Both the position numbers and the translations under genes were made by a program. Shown one piece after another: positions 1 through 11,134 of a stretch of DNA of 64,000 nucleotides; positions within the stretch are counted from its first letter, which is position 1; each line of letters starts with the position of its first letter. The stretch comes from Phoma sp. XZ068 (taxonomy: Eukaryota; Ascomycota; Dothideomycetes; Pleosporales; Didymellaceae): contig RBKR01000018.1 in the NCBI GenBank assembly GCA_004835665.1, forward strand, positions 620,001 to 684,000, in the 5' to 3' direction. The notes beneath the pieces are model-generated. The model had not been told where the DNA came from. It made no database searches and saw only the letters and a list, made by a program, of their open reading frames with translations.

Positions 1-112
1 TGCACTGCGACGTACTAGCGCAGTAAATTAATCGTAGATGGCGACGTTCGACCTGCAAATGGCATACTCTTGAAGAAAAACGACTGTTTGCCTTAACGCG
101 AAAGTGAATCCC

Positions 113-1570
113 TTACGGTCCACCTAGCAGCGATGCAATAGCTAGACCGCCGACGGGCTTGGGAGCACTATCGTGCTCGTGAATATGCTCGTGACCATCA
201 ACGTGTTCATGGTAGATATCAACCTCATTCGACCCATCGATCTGGGGGATCGAAGACACTTCGGTAACCTCCTCATGAAAGTCAACCGAAACAGCGCTAG
301 AAGAGCTCTGACGCTCATTCTCTGGCTGGACAGCTTCTGCCATCTGCACATCGTCCTCGATAGCATCTTGAACATTGAGCTCATCCTGCACAGCTGCGAT
401 TTCAGTAAGCACGGCTGTCTCAGACGGTAGCTCAGTCTCATCGTCAAGTTCGTCAATCTCGGTGGCGAATTCTTCAGTAACGCCTTCGTCTCTTGCTAGC
501 TGCTCTTGGTCGATAGCTGCTGCGTTTGCGATGTCTTCCGGATCAACGAGCATGTGATCGCCCTCGTCCTCGTTTGCATCCTCGTCTGCAGCTGGCTCCT
601 CGTTCAGCTCAGATGGGCCAGCAATGCCGTCGTCGGGCCCGAGCTCGACCTCAATGTCGATCTCCTCGCCCTCATCGTCGGCCTCGCCTGCTGCGGCGGC
701 AGCATTGGCTGCATCTTCAGCTTGGAGTTCTAAGATAAACTGCTTAACCTGCACAGCGAATTTGTCTGGAACCTCGAACGCGGTGTAGCCGCGGCGCTTA
801 CGAGGAGCAGCAGTCTTCGGTCGTGCTGTCACTTTCTTGGCCGGAGCAGCTGGGATCATGGCGCCAGCCTTACGACCGCGACCGGTAACCTTTGCGGGCG
901 CTGGAGCCTCGACCTCAACCTTTCTCGGCCTACCGCGGGCCTTCTTGACGGGCTGCGCAACTTCCTTCTTCACTTTCTTCACGGGAGCAGTGCGGTGTCG
1001 AAGGCGCGAGCGTATCTTGGGGTTGATACGAGGCGGCGCAGGGACCTTTGGAGCAGCTTTCACAGCGGCCTTTGAGCGCGGTGAAGCTCGCTTTCCGACG
1101 CGTGGGGATCCGGCGACGCGATTGAGGTCGAGTGCAGGGCGACCACGGCGCTTGGGTGTGGCAGGGGTTCCAGCCACAATCTCTTCCTTGCGAGGACGGC
1201 CGGCGCGCTTCTTAGGTGCAGCAGCCTCTGCGGCAACGATAGCGGCTTTAGCAGGTCTACCGGCACGCTTTGTTGTAGATACAGGCGCCTCTGCTACTGC
1301 TTCTTCTGCGGCTGCGACAGAGCGACGACTGCGCTTGATAGCGCTATCAATTTGCGCAATGGGCTCGTCGACTTGTGATTTCCCGGGGCGGCCGCGCTTC
1401 TTCGGTGGCTCAACTGTGGCAGCTTCTACGGTGCTTGCCTTCGCTGGGCGACCGCGCTTTTTGAGAGAGTTGGGAGGTGCCATGACAGCTGTGGGAAGTG
1501 CTTGCTCTGGCGCTGCGACTCCGGTAGGGCGCGCGCGACGCGACGTGGTTGCTTGCGCCTTAGGGGGCAT
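113..1570 (-). CDS. AT-hook repeat chromatin protein
   Basis: Single-exon gene of 485 codons read leftwards from ATG at 1570 to TAA at 113. The N-terminal half is very basic and carries at least six AT-hook-like cores of the form (K/R)(K/R)xGRPxK: KKRGRPAK and KKRGRPGK within residues 35-65, KRAGRPAK and KKRAGRPRK near 100-125, KRRGRPAL near 140 and KARGRPRK near 210, plus a looser GRGRK. The C-terminal half is strongly acidic (many E/D from about residue 290) and ends in a His-rich then Gly/Leu tail. AT-hooks bind the minor groove of AT-rich DNA, so a nuclear architectural or regulatory role is likely. No catalytic domain is visible and I cannot name an orthologue. The reverse strand of the repeats gives a long shadow frame with no meaning. 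Confidence 0.85.
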   Translation of the reverse strand: MPPKAQATTSRRARPTGVAAPEQALPTAVMAPPNSLKKRGRPAKASTVEAATVEPPKKRGRPGKSQVDEPIAQIDSAIKRSRRSVAAAEEAVAEAPVSTTKRAGRPAKAAIVAAEAAAPKKRAGRPRKEEIVAGTPATPKRRGRPALDLNRVAGSPRVGKRASPRSKAAVKAAPKVPAPPRINPKIRSRLRHRTAPVKKVKKEVAQPVKKARGRPRKVEVEAPAPAKVTGRGRKAGAMIPAAPAKKVTARPKTAAPRKRRGYTAFEVPDKFAVQVKQFILELQAEDAANAAAAAGEADDEGEEIDIEVELGPDDGIAGPSELNEEPAADEDANEDEGDHMLVDPEDIANAAAIDQEQLARDEGVTEEFATEIDELDDETELPSETAVLTEIAAVQDELNVQDAIEDDVQMAEAVQPENERQSSSSAVSVDFHEEVTEVSSIPQIDGSNEVDIYHEHVDGHEHIHEHDSAPKPVGGLAIASLLGGP

Positions 1571-4520
1571 TGAAAGGCGTAAGCGATGGACCAGAGCGTT
1601 GATAAATTCAGTTAAACGGTCATAACTTTGCAGCGTCGAGAGACGTGAGGTAAGAGTTGTCGTTGAAAGTGCAGAGACGCAGGTTGAGGGTGAGGTTGAA
1701 GCTTACACCCCAGTTCGACGCGCTAGCTCGCGCTCGAGTCGCGTTCACCCAATCCTTTACGTCTCACCACCATAATCCCTGCCTTCACCTCGACATCATC
1801 GGATCTGGAATGGTCCAACTGTATATAGACTTTGAGCGTTGGCATGCCTGAGAAGGTCTTCTTACCATCTGTTCGCTGCTGCTGTATCCTCGCGACGCGC
1901 TCATATGACGTCAGATATTGCTCTGTAAGAGCGCCGAAAGGTGAATCGAACGTTAGATATAAGCTGTTTTCATCAAATTCGTTTCATCTTTAATAGCGGA
2001 ATTACATGCAGCCTCTCTCGACAATTCTTGGGTACTGATTAGTATTGATATCTCCAAGGCTACTGCCGACGAATCGCGGAGGCCAATTCAAAATCACACA
2101 TTTGAACCATTCACTCGTGACAGAAGTGGTCATAGTTCGTTGATGTGGTAGCAGAAGAGGATCGAAAAAGTAGCCAATTGAGGTCATACTGACTAATTCA
2201 TCCGCACTAGCTCTCACCATATCCTGACCAATGTGACATAGACTGGCAATTGATTAACATCGTTTGTAAGGTAGAAATTCCAGCCGTCTTGCTGCATGTT
2301 CATACTCTGTATGTGGCTCTATGATCCAGCATGCGATACAACTTGCGTTCTCTACTTCATGTATATACAGCTCCATGAGCTATGCATGACCTTGTACTGA
2401 TATGCTGTTGCATGAGAACAAAACTTTGAAGTAACCCTCACGTTGGAGAGACTCAAGCATCAAGTTTTCCCTGAGCCAATTCAAGGTAAACGACTGATCG
2501 CTGAAGTAATTACCGTTTCGCAAACAATACCAATATCCAACATGCGCAACTTCTGAACGCCGTACGTCAGTCGTGGTGTGGTTGTTGCCATCCCTAGTTT
2601 CTTCATGTTGGATTCCTATCTCAAGATCAAGCTGGTCGAGCCAGTGCATTAGCTCTTCCTGTCTCGTCTCACATGCTACGAAGTTCTAGAGCACTTTCTT
2701 GGGAGTTGGTGGTGTGAGACACCTCAACGAAGACTATATTTGGTCACCTGCAGTAGCACACTTGGCTTCGTATACCTATGCGAGCCTGTCTGATTGTAAA
2801 ATGCCTCATAAGCCTCTCATACTTATCACTACTTAGGTAGTAGTGTACCAAGTGCGAGGTTGGGATTAATACGTTCCGGGTCCCCGTATGGTGTATTTGT
2901 AAACTGAAAGGGCATGTAGTACCCGGATGATACACTTGATGTCTTCACTTCCACTTCCGTATAACAGCATTGCAGCACAATCGACAAAATTCAACGTGTC
3001 CGCAACCAGATCAGTCAGCTTACTTGACACGCCCCCAGCCTAAGCGGAGCAGAACAAGCCTTCTCGCCAAGCCCTGGCCTTTGGCAGTGCTGGTTTTATC
3101 TGGCAGGTGTGCACGCGACACACTTCCCCATGGAGAAGATCGGTGTATATCTTGCAGAAGATCGTATACAGTCGGACCGAACTGTACGTAAGATGCTTTG
3201 GGCGAAACGCTGTCTGTAACGAGTCGATTGCGTCGTCGGTGGTCTTTGAGGATTGGTAGGAGATCTGCAGGGGCTTCAATCAATTCGAGTATAGGGGAGC
3301 ACGCGATCATTTGCCATGAAGAAGAAGCCCAAGACGGGTTGCTAGCGTGCAGGCTGCATTAGGGCGTTCGGTAGTCAAAGGGTGGGCCTGTTGAGCTTCT
3401 TTGATTGAAGGGGAGATTACCTAGGTAGGGGCGAGTTGCAAAGGTTTTAAATGATGGTATGTTGAAGAACTGGGACAGGTGAAGTTGAACCTTTTCGACC
3501 TGATACCACGATGACGTTGCATATTCTTCAGGTCGACGTCTCATGAGGCCTGGGTGGAACATGGCCTGGAAAAGCAGTGTTCATTGGCTAAGTACGATGG
3601 ACATCGGGTTATGAGATGGCAATGTCAAGGCATAACAAGACATCAGGAGCGCGCGGCAGACGACAGCATTCTGACGTGGTGTGTGAAGAGCCTTCCTGGG
3701 AGGCAGCCACCGACGGCATATCTTCGTAAATTGGGAGTCTTTTCTGTGGGTGCTCACAGTTGGTTCTTCGTCATAGGGGACAGAAGTCTGCAGAGCAACA
3801 GTCCACATTCGACTGGAGATATACCACGAGGTGTTCAAGTTAATGCTGATTGGTGAATCAAGCCAAGGCCGATGCATCGAGGTGTGGGTTCGCATCGAAC
3901 ATTGACTGTGGACTTGTGCACGTGACCTGAGATTCGACAGGTTCAACACAGCGAGCAACGTGCTGAGCATGATCGGAATCCGGCTGCAACGGCACCTGTA
4001 ACGGATCTAAGCGAGGCTTGACGTCCGTGGCAGATTGAGAATGTCATGCCGCAAGTGCATGCAACCATCTCTAAGCAGCTCGTGGCAGCAATTCACACGA
4101 GACTCAAGATGCCTCGAAGCCCTTCAATTCGCAACGTGCAAGAACGACAAGAGATGATTGGCAGAACACAACCCTGCAAGCTTTTTTTGCTTGTGGAGTC
4201 CCCAAGGCCTGCCGAGCAGAGCGGAACGGAGCACCTTGGCGACTTGGCGGGTTGGCGGGATCAGCCTAGGGTCCGTCAGCCAACCACCACGAAGCATGTT
4301 CTAAGCGTTGTTGACCTGCGTGCTGGGCAGCGAGAATCCTTTCTGCTTGGCTAGACCCGCGTGGTGAGGCCCTTGTTGGAGTTGGTGCAGGTTTCGTAAC
4401 TTTGTGGCAAGTGCTCGCGTGCTCATATTTATATGGAAGTACATCCTGTTATGGTCGATAGTTTTCTCAGAAGATACTCGATACTCTCCCATCTGGATCT
4501 CCCAGTCGTCCGGATTCAAG
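1571..4520. other. Intergenic region, no supported gene
   Basis: Nearly 3 kb between the AT-hook gene and the phosphate permease. Both flanking genes read away from it. Only short open frames occur. The most protein-like is an 89-codon minus-strand frame from ATG at 2649 to 2380, with balanced composition but no recognisable motif and no convincing splice partners. A second minus-strand frame at 3970-3581 has no ordered look. I would not call either a gene. The right part should hold the permease promoter. Confidence 0.5.
3919..3924. promoter_or_regulatory. CACGTG E-box upstream of phosphate permease
   Basis: A perfect CACGTG lies about 600 bp before the permease ATG at 4521. CACGTG is the core bound by the phosphate-starvation bHLH regulators Pho4 (yeast) and NUC-1 (Neurospora). 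That makes it a plausible phosphate-control site, but a 6-mer also occurs by chance and other copies exist in this window (for example 17512-17517). Confidence 0.3.
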
Positions 4521-6413
4521 ATGCCGCCCGCAATTACTGCCAAATACGACTGGATCCTTGCGATCACAACCATTGCCTTCGTTTTCTCTGCGTTCGGTAA
4601 CGGTGCCAACGATGTCGCCAACTCCTATGCCAGTACGTGCCATCCATTCAATTTCAAGATCGCATGTGCTGACAGTCTCTAGCATCGGTTGCTGCCCAAA
4701 CCTTGACCATGGTACAAGTCGGTTTCTTGTCCATTGTCACCGAATTCGTCGGAGCTGTGGCTCTTGGCGCCCGTGTCACTTCAACCATCAAGAACGGAAT
4801 CATCAACATTGAACGCTTCCAGGCTCCTGCCGAACCCGGCACACTCATGCTTGCTATGGGTTGCGCCGAAGTTGGTAGTGCTGCATGGCTGATGTTTGCT
4901 ACTCGTGCTGGTATGCCCGTGTCCACTACTCAGACCATCGTCGGTGCCCTGGTCGGTGTCGGCTTTGCAACGAACGCTGGAGTAACCTGGGGTTGGGAGT
5001 CCGGTTCCGTCTCTCAAGTCGCCGCCAGTTGGGCCATTGCACCTCTTATTGCTGCTGCTTTCAGTGCAATCATCTTCGGCACCGTCAAATACGCTGTCCT
5101 GGAGCGTGAAGATTCCTTCAAGTGGGGAATGAGGCTCATTCCGTGGTACTTTGCCGCCACTGGAGCCATTTTGGCTTTGTTCATCGTTGTCGAGACACCC
5201 ACTGCGCCCTCCCTGGAGGAGTTTGGTGCCGGCAAGGCTGCTGGTATTATTCTCGGAGTCTTTGCTGGAGTCTTGGTCCTGAGTTACATCTTCTTCATGC
5301 CCTACCTCAAGCGCAAGTTAATCCACAAGGATGCACGGATGCGCATCTGGCACATTCCCCTCGGTCCCCTGCTTCTCCGCGAGAACCCTCCCCTGTACTT
5401 CGCTGGCAAAGCTGATGGCGAGTACGTCAAGAACTACTACGCCGACGCTTATGGTGAGGTTCGTGCTCAAGGCCAAGAGCTGCGACAGCGTAATGCCAAC
5501 GGACTGAACGACGCGGAGAAGCAGCCACAAGGTGTTGATGACATCCAGAAGGGTTCGCCAGGAAGTAGTCAGGATGGCCTGCCTACCGATCCCGAGAAGG
5601 CCAAAGCTCTGGAAGAGCAGATGAAGAACGACCCAGACGCTGTTCCCCAACTTTCGAAGAAGCGCAAGCAGCTGGAACCATACGAGCGATTCATTGGTCC
5701 TGTCAAGGAGCTTTCTTGGAGCAACCCCAAGAAGCACTGGGGATACTTCAAGTTTGGCCTACTCCAAGGTGTCACCCGCGATGTTATCACCCACGACAGT
5801 GACAAGCTTCGCGACATCCACGCTCGCGCCAACCGTTACGATGTGCGCGTTGAGCACATGTGGACTTACTGCCAAGTTATCTCTGCTATGATGATGTCAA
5901 TTGCCCATGGTTCCAACGATGTTGCCAACGCTGTTGGCCCTTGGTCTGCCGTGTACCAGACGTACCAGGAGGGAGTCATTGCCACCAAGTCTGGCACTCC
6001 CGTCTGGATGCTGGTTGTTGCCGGTTTGTTGCTTGGTCTCGGATTCTGGTTCTACGGATAGTGAGTTGCCTCAACCCCTCTCCATGTCATTAAATCAATG
6101 CTGACCCTAATTTAGCCACATCATGCGTGCTCTTGGAAACAAGATTACCCAGATGAGCCCCACCCGTGGCTTCGCTACTGAGTTGGGTGCTGCCATCACT
6201 GTGTTGCTGGCATCCCGCTTGGGACTCCCAGTATCGACAACGCAGTGCTTGACCGGTGCTCTCATCGGAACAGCCTTGATGAACTACGACTTGAAGGCCG
6301 TGAACTGGGCTCAGCTGGGCTTCATCTTCATGGGCTGGGTTGTCACGCTGCCAGCTTCTGGTTTGATCGCCGGATTGCTGTGCGTCATGGCGCTGAACAC
6401 TCCTCATTTCTAA
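4521..6413 (+). CDS. PHO89: Na+/phosphate symporter, PHO-4/Pho89 family
   Basis: Three exons: 4521-4632, 4683-6060 and 6116-6413, giving 595 aa. Introns 4633-4682 and 6061-6115 have GT-AG ends and join in frame. The two inverted-repeat signatures of the PiT/PHO-4 family are both present: GNGANDVANSYATS near residue 27, spanning the first junction, and AHGSNDVANAVGPW near 445. The C-terminal repeat GLPVSTTQCLTGALIG mirrors GMPVSTTQTIVGALVG in the first half. A hydrophilic loop rich in K/E/Q lies roughly at residues 235-390 between two membrane blocks, as in other members. The protein sits in the plasma membrane and imports inorganic phosphate, usually with sodium. Neurospora PHO-4 and yeast Pho89 are induced by phosphate limitation; a CACGTG element upstream fits this but is not proof. 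Confidence 0.95.
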
Positions 6414-7030
6414 GTTTGGTCAGCATCTCGTTGTGCATTTAACATAGTCCTGGCGTTGGTTGTGTGATATTTTAGAGCCTTTAAAGAATGGCACAGGTGC
6501 CTCCAAGATACCAGATAGATCGCGCAGTAATGGAATGATTATGACTCAAATGGCTTAAGGAAGTGACAATAGTGAGAGAGGAAATGAGTGAGACTCTTGC
6601 AAGCTCAATGTGGCTCTGGTCTCCCACAATCCATAGCGTGCTGTGAGCGACCAAATGCGGCGTTGATCTCACCACGAGGCATTTGTTCGTATCTTCATGT
6701 CCTGAAGCTAAATTCGCCGCCCGTTCTATTACGTTCACATGTTCATTCGTCTGAGGCGATTGCAATGCTGAATGGAAGCCTTGAATTGAGAAAGTTCAAT
6801 TGAATGTCGACAGGCACGTTGGACGCGTCACTGCGGAAAGGAAAGCGAGCCGATAACGCGCCGCGCTAGCCATCACCCCGCGCCTGACTGCGCTTTAATT
6901 TTTTTGAAAGACCCCGCCCCGCGATGGTTCGCTGAGTCTTTCAAGTCTTTTTAGGCTTCGCAGAGGCATCCCTCATCGGAATCCCCCGACAACTCTTCTG
7001 TCATACAAATTGGCGCTGCCGTCGTCCAGC
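6414..7030. promoter_or_regulatory. Intergenic spacer with FGAM synthase promoter
   Basis: 617 bp between the permease stop and the FGAM synthase ATG. It must contain the permease 3' end and the ADE6-like promoter. A pyrimidine-rich stretch with short T runs lies at 6890-7000. TGACTCA at 6542-6548 matches the Gcn4/CPC-1/Bas1-type core that controls purine and amino-acid genes in yeast, though it lies nearly 490 bp from the start codon. No gene is seen here. Confidence 0.45.
6542..6548 (+). promoter_or_regulatory. TGACTCA, possible CPC-1/Bas1-type site
   Basis: A perfect TGACTCA heptamer upstream of the purine-biosynthesis gene. Yeast ADE genes respond to Bas1/Gcn4 through TGACTC. The link here is inferred from motif and neighbour only, and the site is closer to the permease 3' end than to the ADE6-like start. 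Confidence 0.25.
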
Positions 7031-10000
7031 ATGGCGTCCAGCGAGAGCCCCTACCTGATTCTGCCGGGTTCGTCCGCCCACTCGGACTTCCGTTTGAAGC
7101 GACTCGCGCAGGAGATTGGCGCGACCGAAGTGCGCTCTGTCTGGGCACATTTTGTCAACCCTCTGCGCGAGTTGAGTGCCACTGAGCTCAACACGCTGCA
7201 GCAGCTTCTGCATTATGGCGAGTACCCAGATACACACGACCGCCTGTCCCAGGCCCTGCTTGACGCCGTCCACCGCGGTGGTGAGCCCAGGGACGACAAT
7301 ATAGTGCTCTTCTATATCTGTCCCCGCGCAGGTACTATTTCGCCATGGAGTTCACTGGCATCCATGATTGCGCGCACCTGCACGCTCGAGAATGCTGTCA
7401 AGCGAATTGAGCGTGGTATGGTCATCGCCGCCTCCTTCGACCGCCAGCTCGAGGCTGATGAAATCCCCAACCGCGACCGTCTATACGACCGCATGACCCA
7501 GACCATCGACCGCAAAGCACCGAACCTGGAAGTCATCTTTGGCGAGAGTGAGCCTGCGCAGGCGACCACAATTAGCTTCGATGAGTACAACAGTGCTCAG
7601 GCTGCTCTCGAGCACGCCAACCGTGAGCTCGGGCTGGCCATGGACAAGTCAGAGATCGAGTACCTCGTTGAGGCGTACACGCAAGAGCTGAAGAGAGGAC
7701 CTGTGGATGTCGAGCTGTTCATGTTTGCCCAGGTCAACTCTGAGCACTGCAGGCACAAGCAATTCAATGCCGACTTCACTGTCGACGGCATGCACAAGTC
7801 CTACTCGCTCTTTGGCATGATCCGCAACACCCACCAGAAGCACCCAGAACACGTTGTCAGTGCCTACAGCGACAATGCTGCAGTTCTGAATGGTGAAGAA
7901 GCAAGCTTCTGGGCACCCAACAACCTGACCGGTGAATGGAACGGCGTCAAAGAGACAGTGCACATTCTCTGCAAAGTCGAGACACACAACCACCCCACAG
8001 CCGTCTCGCCGTTCCCCGGTGCCGCAACTGGATCTGGCGGCGAAATCAGAGACGAGGGCGCTGTCGGCCGTGGATCAAAGCCGAAGGCTGGTCTTGCCGG
8101 ATTCACCGTCTCAGACTTGCTGATCGAGGGATTCGAACGTCCATGGGAGCTGCGCGATGTTGGCAAACCTGCACACATTGCTAGCAGTCAAGATATCATG
8201 CTCGAGGCGCCCCTTGGTAGCGCACAGTTCAACAACGAGTTCGGTCGTCCTTGCACAATTGGCTACTTCAGAACCATGTTGATGAAGGTCTTCACAAATG
8301 AGAAAGAGTCGGAGATTCGAGGATACCATAAGCCCATCATGCTCGCAGGTGGCGTGGGTACTGTTAGGCCCCAGCATGCGCTGAAGGACCCGGATATCGT
8401 CCCTGCTGGTTCCCACCTTCTAGTCATCGGTGGACCCGCCATGCTGATCGGTCTCGGTGGCGGTGCCGCATCGAGTGTGCAGTCTGGTGAGGGCAAGGTC
8501 GAACTTGACTTTGCCAGTGTGCAACGAGGCAACCCTGAAGTCCAGAGGCGAGCACAGGAAGTCATCGACACCTGTCGATCAATGGGTGACAAGAACCCTA
8601 TTCTTTTCATTCACGATGTCGGTGCTGGAGGTCTTTCGAATGCGCTACCTGAACTTGTCCATGACTCCGGACTTGGGGCAATCTTCGAGTTGCGCGAGAT
8701 TGACAACACAGACAAGAGCATGAGCCCATTGCAGATCTGGTGCTGCGAAGCTCAGGAACGCTACGTGTTGGCTGTTGGTCCTAATGAGCTTGACCTCTTC
8801 AAGCGCATCTGTAACCGTGAGCGTTGCGGCTACTCCGTCGTTGGAGTTGCCACCGACGAGCAGCGACTTGTCCTGAAGGACAGGGATTCCAAGGAGAACC
8901 CTACACCCATCGACCTTCCCATGTCTACGCTTTTCGGAAAGCCACCGAAGATGTCTCGTATCGTCGAGTCAAGAAAACTTCGACTGCCGCCGTTCGACAG
9001 CAGCCTCTCCATGTACATTCCGGACGTACCCAAGGATGGCCTGGTTGCGGAGGCTGTTGACCGTGTTCTCACACTCCCATCTGTTGGCTCCAAGAACTTT
9101 TTGATCACAATTGGTGACCGCACTGTTGGCGGATTGACAGTCCGCGATCAGATGGTCGGCAAATGGCAAGTCCCAGTTTCGGATGTGTCAGTGACAGCTA
9201 CATCGCTCATGTCCGGTGTTAAGACTGGCGAAGCGATGGCAATGGGTGAGAAGCCCACCTTGGCTCTCATCTCAGCTGCAGCGTCAGCCAGGATGGCCGT
9301 TGCTGAGTCTCTGATGAACATTGCTGCAGCAAGTCTGTTCGACAGGCTTTCCAGAGTCCGACTGTCCGCCAACTGGATGTCGGCCAGTAGCCACCCTGGT
9401 GAGGGCGCAGCGTTGTATGAGGCTGTCGAGGCCATTGGCATGGATCTCTGCCCACGTCTCGGTATATCGATCCCTGTCGGCAAGGACTCGATGAGCATGA
9501 AGATGAAGTGGTCAGAGAACGGCGATGCGAAGGAGGTCACAGCACCTATGTCCCTTATCATCACCGCTTTCGCCCCTGTCAACCGCATTGATCGAACCTG
9601 GACACCTGCCTTGGAGCGTCTTGAAGACGTTGGTGAGACAGTGCTGATGTACGTCGACCTTGCAGCCGGCAGGAAGGCGCTTGGTGGATCAGCATTGGCC
9701 CAGACCTTTGGACAAGTTGGAGACGAGGCACCTGATGTTCACGATGCCGACATTATCAAGGACTATTTTGATGCCATTGAGCAGCTGCACGAGTCTGGAA
9801 TTGTCCTGGCCTACCACGATCGCTCGGATGGTGGTTTGTTCACCACTCTGGTTGAGATGATGTTTGCTGGCCGATGCGGTCTCGAAATCATGCTTGACGG
9901 CGTAGCAAGATCGAGCGAACCCAAGGATGTTCTGGAAGCCCTGTTCAACGAAGAGCTCGGAGCAGTCTTCCAAGTCAGGAAGAAGGATGAAGTTGCATTC

Positions 10001-11134
10001 AACCGCTGCTTCGCCACCTGTGGTCCTCCTCCGGGTATGATCAAGAAGATTGGTCGTGTTCCTGAAGCTTCCAAGCAGGGCTTGTCTATTGCTGTCGGCT
10101 CCCAAACCGTGTACCGCAGCACTCGCTCGAAGCTACAGCAGAGGTGGGCTGAGACTTCGTACCGCATGCAGCGTCTGCGTGACAACCCTGAGTGTGCGGA
10201 CAGCGAGTTTGCAAGCATTGTCGACGACAAAGACCCTGGTCTTTCATACAACCTTACCTTCAAGCCTCAAGAGAACATTCTGCCACTCAAGGCCAGCATC
10301 TCGTCTGCGTTTACTTCTAAGCCGCGTGTCGCTATTCTCAGGGAAGAAGGTGTCAACGGTCAGAGTGAAATGGCTTTCGCTTTCCACATGGCTGGCTTCT
10401 CGGCTATTGATGTTCACATGACCGATATCATTTCCGAGCGCGTGTCACTTGCTGGCTTCGTTGGTGTCGCAGCTTGCGGTGGTTTCTCGTATGGTGACGT
10501 CCTCGGCGCCGGTCAAGGATGGGCAAAGTCCGTCTTGCTACACCCCAACACCCGCAAGGAGTTCCAAAGCTTCTTCGAGCGTCCAGATACATTCACCCTT
10601 GGTGTCTGCAACGGTTGTCAATTCTTGTCCAAGCTGAAGGAGCTGATTCCGGGTGCGGAGGCTTGGCCCACTTTCGAGCGCAACGCTTCCGAGCAGTACG
10701 AAGCGCGTGTGTGCATGGTAGAAGTCATGGACCCCCAGGGCCCCAACACCCAGCCTTCAGTGTTCCTTCATGGTATGAACGGCTCCAAACTGCCCATCGT
10801 CACAGCTCACGGCGAGGGTCGCGCACATTTCCCCTCGTCCTCATCATCATCCTTCACAGCGGAAACCCTCTATAACGAAAACCTGGTCTCGTTGCGATAC
10901 GTCGACAACTACGGCAAGCAGACTGAGGCCTACCCATACAACCCCAACGGCTCGCCATTGGGTATCACTGGTGTTCGCTCGACAAGCGGCCGCGTACTTG
11001 CGCTCATGCCTCATCCAGAGCGCACGATTCTCAAGGAGGTCAGCAGCTACATTCCCAAGGAGAAGTCTGAGGATTGGGGCGAGCTTGGCCCTTGGAGCCG
11101 TATGTTCAAGAGCGCGAGAAGGTGGGTTGGGTAA
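7031..11134 (+). CDS. ADE6: Phosphoribosylformylglycinamidine synthase
   Basis: Intronless 1367-aa protein, the usual length for eukaryotic FGAM synthase (PurL/Ade6). It converts FGAR plus glutamine and ATP to FGAM in step four of de novo purine synthesis, in the cytosol. The order is PurS-like N-terminus, two AIRS-type synthase repeats (NSEHCRHKQF near residue 237; ETHNHPTAVSPFPGAATG near 317) and a C-terminal class I glutamine amidotransferase. The amidotransferase nucleophile is the Cys in GVCNGCQ (residue 1193); His and Glu of PHPER (1328 and 1330) complete the triad. The first in-frame ATG is at 7031; the same frame is open slightly upstream but only from a TTG. No breaks are seen. The lack of introns contrasts with most neighbours. 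Confidence 0.97.
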   Translation: MASSESPYLILPGSSAHSDFRLKRLAQEIGATEVRSVWAHFVNPLRELSATELNTLQQLLHYGEYPDTHDRLSQALLDAVHRGGEPRDDNIVLFYICPRAGTISPWSSLASMIARTCTLENAVKRIERGMVIAASFDRQLEADEIPNRDRLYDRMTQTIDRKAPNLEVIFGESEPAQATTISFDEYNSAQAALEHANRELGLAMDKSEIEYLVEAYTQELKRGPVDVELFMFAQVNSEHCRHKQFNADFTVDGMHKSYSLFGMIRNTHQKHPEHVVSAYSDNAAVLNGEEASFWAPNNLTGEWNGVKETVHILCKVETHNHPTAVSPFPGAATGSGGEIRDEGAVGRGSKPKAGLAGFTVSDLLIEGFERPWELRDVGKPAHIASSQDIMLEAPLGSAQFNNEFGRPCTIGYFRTMLMKVFTNEKESEIRGYHKPIMLAGGVGTVRPQHALKDPDIVPAGSHLLVIGGPAMLIGLGGGAASSVQSGEGKVELDFASVQRGNPEVQRRAQEVIDTCRSMGDKNPILFIHDVGAGGLSNALPELVHDSGLGAIFELREIDNTDKSMSPLQIWCCEAQERYVLAVGPNELDLFKRICNRERCGYSVVGVATDEQRLVLKDRDSKENPTPIDLPMSTLFGKPPKMSRIVESRKLRLPPFDSSLSMYIPDVPKDGLVAEAVDRVLTLPSVGSKNFLITIGDRTVGGLTVRDQMVGKWQVPVSDVSVTATSLMSGVKTGEAMAMGEKPTLALISAAASARMAVAESLMNIAAASLFDRLSRVRLSANWMSASSHPGEGAALYEAVEAIGMDLCPRLGISIPVGKDSMSMKMKWSENGDAKEVTAPMSLIITAFAPVNRIDRTWTPALERLEDVGETVLMYVDLAAGRKALGGSALAQTFGQVGDEAPDVHDADIIKDYFDAIEQLHESGIVLAYHDRSDGGLFTTLVEMMFAGRCGLEIMLDGVARSSEPKDVLEALFNEELGAVFQVRKKDEVAFNRCFATCGPPPGMIKKIGRVPEASKQGLSIAVGSQTVYRSTRSKLQQRWAETSYRMQRLRDNPECADSEFASIVDDKDPGLSYNLTFKPQENILPLKASISSAFTSKPRVAILREEGVNGQSEMAFAFHMAGFSAIDVHMTDIISERVSLAGFVGVAACGGFSYGDVLGAGQGWAKSVLLHPNTRKEFQSFFERPDTFTLGVCNGCQFLSKLKELIPGAEAWPTFERNASEQYEARVCMVEVMDPQGPNTQPSVFLHGMNGSKLPIVTAHGEGRAHFPSSSSSSFTAETLYNENLVSLRYVDNYGKQTEAYPYNPNGSPLGITGVRSTSGRVLALMPHPERTILKEVSSYIPKEKSEDWGELGPWSRMFKSARRWVG

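Noticed and set aside
837..1625. 262-codon plus-strand open frame
   Set aside because: It is the complement of the AT-hook repeats and is Arg/Ala/Gly-rich from codon bias; the minus-strand protein explains the sequence.
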